Shown: positions 56,701-64,000 of the stretch, in pieces
Layout of the letters: each line of letters begins with the position of its first letter
Numbering within the stretch: the stretch's first letter is position 1
Assembly (NCBI GenBank): GCA_947652115.1
Contig: OX393570.1
Location: forward strand, 3,234,317 to 3,298,316
Length of the DNA: 64,000 bases
Origin: Blastomussa wellsi
Lineage: Eukaryota; Cnidaria; Anthozoa; Scleractinia; Plerogyridae
Direction of reading: 5' to 3'
The notes under the pieces: model-generated
What the model was told of the DNA's origin: nothing
The model's database searches: none
What the model saw: the letters and a program-made list of their open reading frames with translations, nothing else
Made by a program: the position numbers and the translations under genes

Positions 56701-58608
56701 CCCTGAATCAACCCATCAGAGTTGACATATTTCTGTTGAGTATCACCAGTATGGAACTTTTTTTAGTCAAATCTCAGCAATTTCCTTACAAGTTGTTACT
56801 TTAACTTGACAAGAGACATTCTGTTTAAGTGAGTAGCATAATAAAAGTTTGTGTAAGCTACAGGGAGGTGGAAATAGCTAGTCTCCCTGTTCTTTAAGCT
56901 GTTTATGTTAATTCTGTGGGGTTTTTCTACCAAATCACTGCTACAGGTATTAGTGCCTAGAATAGAGAATATTTTTGTAGATAGATGGCAATGTGTACAG
57001 TAAAATGTAAAAATATGTTGAAAATACCAGCAAATATAGATATACGTAACATGATGATGCAAAAGGTCTGTTTTAAAAGCAGGATTTTACTCAACAAAGT
57101 AGAAATGTTGAAAGTGAATCATTGTTAGTAATTTATGATCTGGACGGTTTTGTGTTACCTTGGAGGTCTATGCCACCCTGTTACTGAAATTTCTGTATCA
57201 AGGAAAATTGGTGTTCTTTAGCAACTAATACCATTAAATTATGGTCAAAATGCAGTCACAAGGCACCCTCCAGTATAATCGTTTAAATATAAAAGTGGGC
57301 ATTATGAAGGTGGGCACCAAACATTTTTGGTGGACCCTCCCATTTTTCTACCAATGGCTGTTATTGGATGGAGTTCTCAGCGGTTTGACAATCAAACAAG
57401 GAAGGGTCATTGAGCATCGTGTTGTCCATTGTGTTGAGCCTTTCACTTTGTTACAAGAGAATATTATCGCAGGCTTGACTCCAACAACCATTCTGACTCC
57501 ATCTTCACTCAGCCCCCATCACCCCTCTATTCTTCAGCAGTCTCATCCCCCGAGGCTGTGATCCTTTTGTTCAGCACAAAGAACTCTGGCCACCTCCTTC
57601 ATGGACTCATCAAATCTGTTTGGCTAAAAATTACAAAAATTGAGATCCCTGGTACACAACAGAAGGATCTTGGGTTCCAGGGGTGAGAATGATTTTTAAG
57701 CAAGAAAAAGACAATCTTGTTTATTCCCTGTCCCCTTGTCAGTTTTTCAGGATCTTAAATATACAAAGTTGCAGAAAACTGCAAAAGGTTTGGCATGCAT
57801 CATAAAACCTCCTTTGAACAATTGACGAGTGCAGTTAAACTGGTCGAGTATTTCATATAAGCCTCCCATGTAATGTCCCCAATGTTTTGCTCATGCACAA
57901 AGATAATTCAATGAAGGTGATATGAATTTATTCCATGTCCACAAAACAGGATCAAACTATGCACCCAAGTACACTGTTGAGCTACATAAGCAAAAGGGAA
58001 TTTTAAAACCATGAGGGGCGATGTAGCAGCTCTTGGAAGGTTTCTTATGGCTCAATGTTGTGTGTGGAAACAATAAAACAAACAACAGAAACACTGCCGC
58101 TAGCCCCAAAAACAATAGCAACTGCTAAAAGTAGAATTACAGAGAGCTGCTTCACTACTGTGTGAGTGTTTTTTATAATTCCCAGGTACCAATTTAACTC
58201 AACAATGAAACATGAAAAGTTTTTATTTTTTTGATGAAATGTTAAGGAGATGGTGTAAGCTCCAACCAATAAAACACGCTCATGATGCAAGCCATGTGTT
58301 TTATGGAGTAACAATGAACTCCAACTGACCAACCATAGCAGTGGATGAGTTGCCGTGGGCCAAGGCCTTGCTCCTGTTCTCATTTGCACCACCTTTTTGG
58401 CACAGAACCTGCAATACATGTACTTCTACTAAACTAATTTTTTACAGTCAGGATGCATCCCTTTTCAGTCTGAAAAGTGACAGTTAGCAAGCCAAGCAAG
58501 ACTGAGATTGACACAATGAAACTGAGGTTTTGTAACTTATTTATTGTCAACTTCAAATCAAAGCATTGATGACAAAGTTCCATACTGCAGTATCATGCAG
58601 TGTAGAAG
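53777..58608. other. CBL 3' UTR and intergenic to eL40 gene
   Basis: About 4.8 kb. AATAAA signals at about 53826 and 54211 could end the CBL transcript. It contains the foldback MITE at 55795-55949. The remaining AT-rich sequence shows only short open frames without recognisable domains. Confidence 0.6.
55795..55949. mobile_element. Foldback MITE
   Basis: Imperfect inverted arms: AGAAGTAATATATCAAACAC / GTGTTTGATATATCTTCT, AGACAGTGTTTCAT / ATGAAACAGTCT and ATCCAAACAC / GTGTTTGGAT. The centre is GC-richer (GAAAATACGACGCGCAG). Intergenic. Confidence 0.8.
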
Positions 58609-61025
<2,417 letters not shown>

Positions 61026-61132
61026 GGGGCGGCCCTGAAGTAGTTGAAGGGCTTATGGGCCCGCGATAGTCACTTTTATGCTAAATAGTTTTACACTTTG
61101 TGTAACATGCAATATAAGTTCTACTAATCAAC
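61026..61132. promoter_or_regulatory. Bidirectional promoter eL40 / INTS10
   Basis: About 110 bp between the inferred eL40 start and the INTS10 ATG. The interval has GGGCGG and GGGCCCGCG motifs near 61026-61065 and no TATA box. Confidence 0.5.
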
Positions 61133-63943
61133 ATGGCGGCCGAAGTTGTGACCATGGTTGATCCTTCGACTCAGTGGTTAGTTGAAAGAGCCAGACAAAG
61201 CCAGAAAGAAAACAATCCTTATGAAGCTAAAGCATGGTTGATAACTGCTAAGACACTATATCCTAAAGATTTTGGAGTTCAGGTGAGTTCACCAAAGTAT
61301 TACTGAGCACAATGACAGGGTACTTTTAGACCTTTACTGATGGTCAGTCACTAATGTATATTTGTAATTGTTGCTCAGTCAGCTTAGATGTTGTAACAGC
61401 CTTTCAGTTTTCAAAACTTAAAGTCTTATTCCAAATCCATACTTTCGATTTAATCTTTGTCTCACCAGAATGTTTTCTTCATAATTACCTCTTTTTTCCT
61501 TCCACCTTCCAATATCATGTTTGTTTTTAGTATGAGGCATACAGTATTGAAAGAAATGCTGAGAGAGTTCAAGAGTCAGCCAAGCTTTTCTATCTCATGT
61601 AAGTTTTAATGATCGAGTGTATATAGTTCTCCAAATAACTTGCTGAAGTTGATCAAGTGGATATCTTTTACCAATGGATATTTACAATGCTTATAATTAA
61701 AAAAAATAGGTTTGAGCAATTCCCAGACAGCAATGTACTTTGGAAGGAAGTAGCAAGCTTTACTGATGCTCTTGACAGTGAAGTCATGGACCAACATGGA
61801 AAATTTTTGAAAGGTACATAAAATGTATTTTTATAATTATTGACCAATCTTGAGATCTGGTCCTGGGTCTTAACTGACACTAAAAACATTCTCCAGAATA
61901 TTTTGAGAATAATATTCATGAGATATGTTCTCTTGGTAAAAAAATTTAGGTAAATATTAGCTTTCAGCTGCCAACTAACAGCCTTTAATGATTAATAGCA
62001 ATCTCTGCTTATTGAATCAGGCCATAAGCAAGTTGTAATCATTCCTTCTACCAGTCACCTCCCCATGGTACCTGTCACACTAATCTCTCAGTGGAGAATA
62101 AAGAAACAAAGGTACAATGTAACTTGCCTTAATGGAGGTCCTTCAAGGAACCACAACATTGGTAGGACTTGGGCAAACCTGAAAGCAAACCACAAGGGCA
62201 AGTCTCTGTGGTAGTGATTCAAATGCACCAGACAATCACCCGAATCACCAGAAAATGCCTTCGTATTTAGTAAACTCTTTTATTGTTCGACTGTTTGGGG
62301 AAATACATCCAAGTCAAATATAAAGAAGCTACAACTGGTCCAGAACTTTGCAGGAAAGATCATACTCGGCTTGAGAAAATTTGACCATATCTCTCAAGGC
62401 CTTAAATCACTTGGGTGGCTTAGCATAGAGGATAAACTACGATTAAACACAGCCGTCATGGTGCATAAATGCTTACAACATCGGGTGCCCATTTATCTGA
62501 AAGACAAATTTGTATATAGGTCACAAGTTCATAATAGACAACTTAGATCTGTTGATAACAATGAACTCAACTTGCCACATTGTCGGCTTTCTACTGGCCA
62601 GAGGTCATTTGCCTTTCGAGGAGCAAAAGTTTGGAACTCGCTCCCCCTTGATCTAAAGTTAACTTCTTCACTGAGGACTTTTAAAAAAGAATGTATGTGA
62701 ACTGCTTGTAAAATCTCCCAGCTAACTACAATCCTTGATAATCTCATGTAAAATATCAAATTTCAATTAATGTTTTTCAGACATGTTCAGCTGTCTTCCA
62801 CAGCATGCTCAGCGTGAAATACTACTCAAAGCAGCAGGTGAGTAGTGCAGTTAAGATGGATTCTACACAAAGTTTTTGAGCAATAAGTGCAAAGATTAAA
62901 TACTAATAATCAAATCTACTCATATCACCATGGTAACATTTTGAACACTGTTTGAAAAATCTTTAATACAGTTCTCCAAGTAACCATGTGATTAAATTCT
63001 CAAACATAATTGAGAAAGTTAATGTCACACTTTGTAAAAATGCTTCAACTGTATGTTATTTTGATTTGAACTGACATGAAACATGCATTTTGATTGAAAA
63101 ATGGATAAATTCAATTCAATTTTCTCTCCCGGAGTCAGCTTAATAGCCGAAATCTTGATAGGTTTTTCTTTACTCTATACAAAAGGTCATTTTGCTGTGC
63201 GATTTTTGCTAACTTTATTTTTTGCTTTTATTCCTGGAATGCTTGGGAAACTTCGGAAACTGTCTTAACCCTTAAAGACCCAGAAAATTACCATCACTAG
63301 TCTCCATTTATTTTTTGATACCAATTCTAAGGAGAGGTTTATCAGAATCAAGGCAATTTATCCTCTGTGCTTTAATCTCAAGTTATTTTGACCTTACACT
63401 TTGACACTTCTTTACCAAGGTCTCTGTTTATCTTTAAGGGAGATGTAAAGATTGCATTGAGAAATGCCGTATGATGTTACTGTTAATGAGACGATTTCCT
63501 GATGTCATTCCAAAGAATGGGGTAAGTTAATTTATAATACTTTTCCTGCTTGTGCAGACACTTTCCCTGCTCTTGAATGTATGTTTTACTTAACAAAAAT
63601 AAATATTATACAACATGCTGATGGAACAAAATGACTTGCAACATATACACGGTGGAACTCCACAAAAATGAGGATCCCTGTAACAGTATAGACAGGATGC
63701 TGTGCTAAACAATAATAATTTTCTTATAGGAAAATGAAGGACTCAGTCTTTGTTCATAACAAAGTAAAGTGGCCATACCAAACACATATACTAGCTAACT
63801 GACAAGTTCCACATGCACTGTATTTATACTAAATTTGTTTTCTGTTAATTTTTTACTTAAGGTTGCCTTGACTGAGATGTTGATTGATGCTGAAAACTCT
63901 GAATACCCAAATGCTCCTGTCAATCCTTATAGAAAGTTATTAG
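61133..63943 (+). CDS. INTS10: Integrator complex subunit 10, N-terminal part
   Basis: Six exons are visible: 61133-61282, 61531-61598, 61710-61813, 62781-62837, 63439-63521 and 63862-63943. They give about 181 residues before the gene leaves the window (phase 1). Diagnostic matches to INTS10 are [56 protein letters not shown] and [21 protein letters not shown]10 is part of the Integrator module that associates with INTS13/14 and helps 3'-end processing of snRNAs and promoter-proximal termination. The start ATGGCGGCC sits about 110 bp from the eL40 transcription start on the opposite strand. All splice sites are GT-AG. The long intron 3 contains a retrotransposon fragment. Confidence 0.93.
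62237..62700 (+). mobile_element. Truncated non-LTR retrotransposon (C-terminal RT end)
   Basis: Open frame encoding the typical C-terminal tail of a CR1/L2/RTE-like reverse transcriptase: [52 protein letters not shown], then the SGQRSF-like [20 protein letters not shown] ending [10 protein letters not shown]. The catalytic part is missing. It lies in INTS10 intron 3 in the gene's orientation and is intact over about 150 codons, so it is not very old. Confidence 0.8.
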
Positions 63944-64000
63944 GTAAGGATCCAATTTTGAGTGCAGCTTGAGCAAATGTTTGCAATATAGTAACTATAG

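Overview
This 64-kb window is eukaryotic nuclear DNA from an invertebrate animal, most likely an anthozoan cnidarian such as a stony coral. The evidence is short exons with clear GT/AG splice sites, AT-rich introns full of small inverted-repeat elements, tRNA-derived SINEs, an L1/Tx1-type LINE, and animal gene families (CBL, TRAPPC4, an Integrator subunit, DNAAF8). The anthozoan placement is inference from repeat style and protein character; no species is claimed.

Layout: (1) 160-7647 (+) a gene with tandem BEN modules whose introns are all phase 1; its 5' end lies outside the window. (2) 7648-10233 intergenic. (3) 10238-17668 and 17669-32786 are two copies of one tandem segmental duplication (unit about 7.4 kb). 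Each copy carries a small gene of unknown function (+), TRAPPC4 (-), and the first two exons of a DNAAF8-like gene (+) that shares a roughly 147-bp head-to-head promoter with TRAPPC4. Copy 1 keeps the intact small gene but only a stub of DNAAF8. Copy 2 lost the small gene's start exon but carries the complete DNAAF8-like gene, which runs on to 43776.

(4) Copy 2 is interrupted inside TRAPPC4 intron 3 by nested mobile DNA. A MITE at the intron edge was hit by a TIR element (20399-28392, perfect 43-bp TIRs, TAA target duplication). That element carries two oppositely oriented genes: a tandem-SAM-like protein (-) and a SAP-like acidic protein (+). The SAM-like gene was in turn split by a full-length LINE (21555-26821) with intact ORF1 and ORF2. 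Removing the LINE and one copy of its target duplication restores the reading frame exactly.

(5) 30166-43776 (+) is the DNAAF8-like gene, fused to several nucleoside-diphosphate-kinase-like domains; this suggests a role in axonemal dynein assembly. (6) 46568-53776 (+) is a CBL E3 ubiquitin ligase with TKB domain, RING finger, proline-rich tail and UBA domain. (7) 58609-60993 (-) is the ubiquitin-ribosomal protein eL40 fusion gene with a TOP-like 5' leader, head to head with (8) INTS10 (+, 61133 onward), which runs off the right edge.

Most genes look like single-copy housekeeping or ciliary genes. The unusual biology is the duplicated block and the nested TIR element/LINE inside it. Exon models come from reading splice sites by eye; reading phases were checked and are consistent throughout for BEN, the small gene, TRAPPC4, DNAAF8, CBL, eL40 and INTS10.
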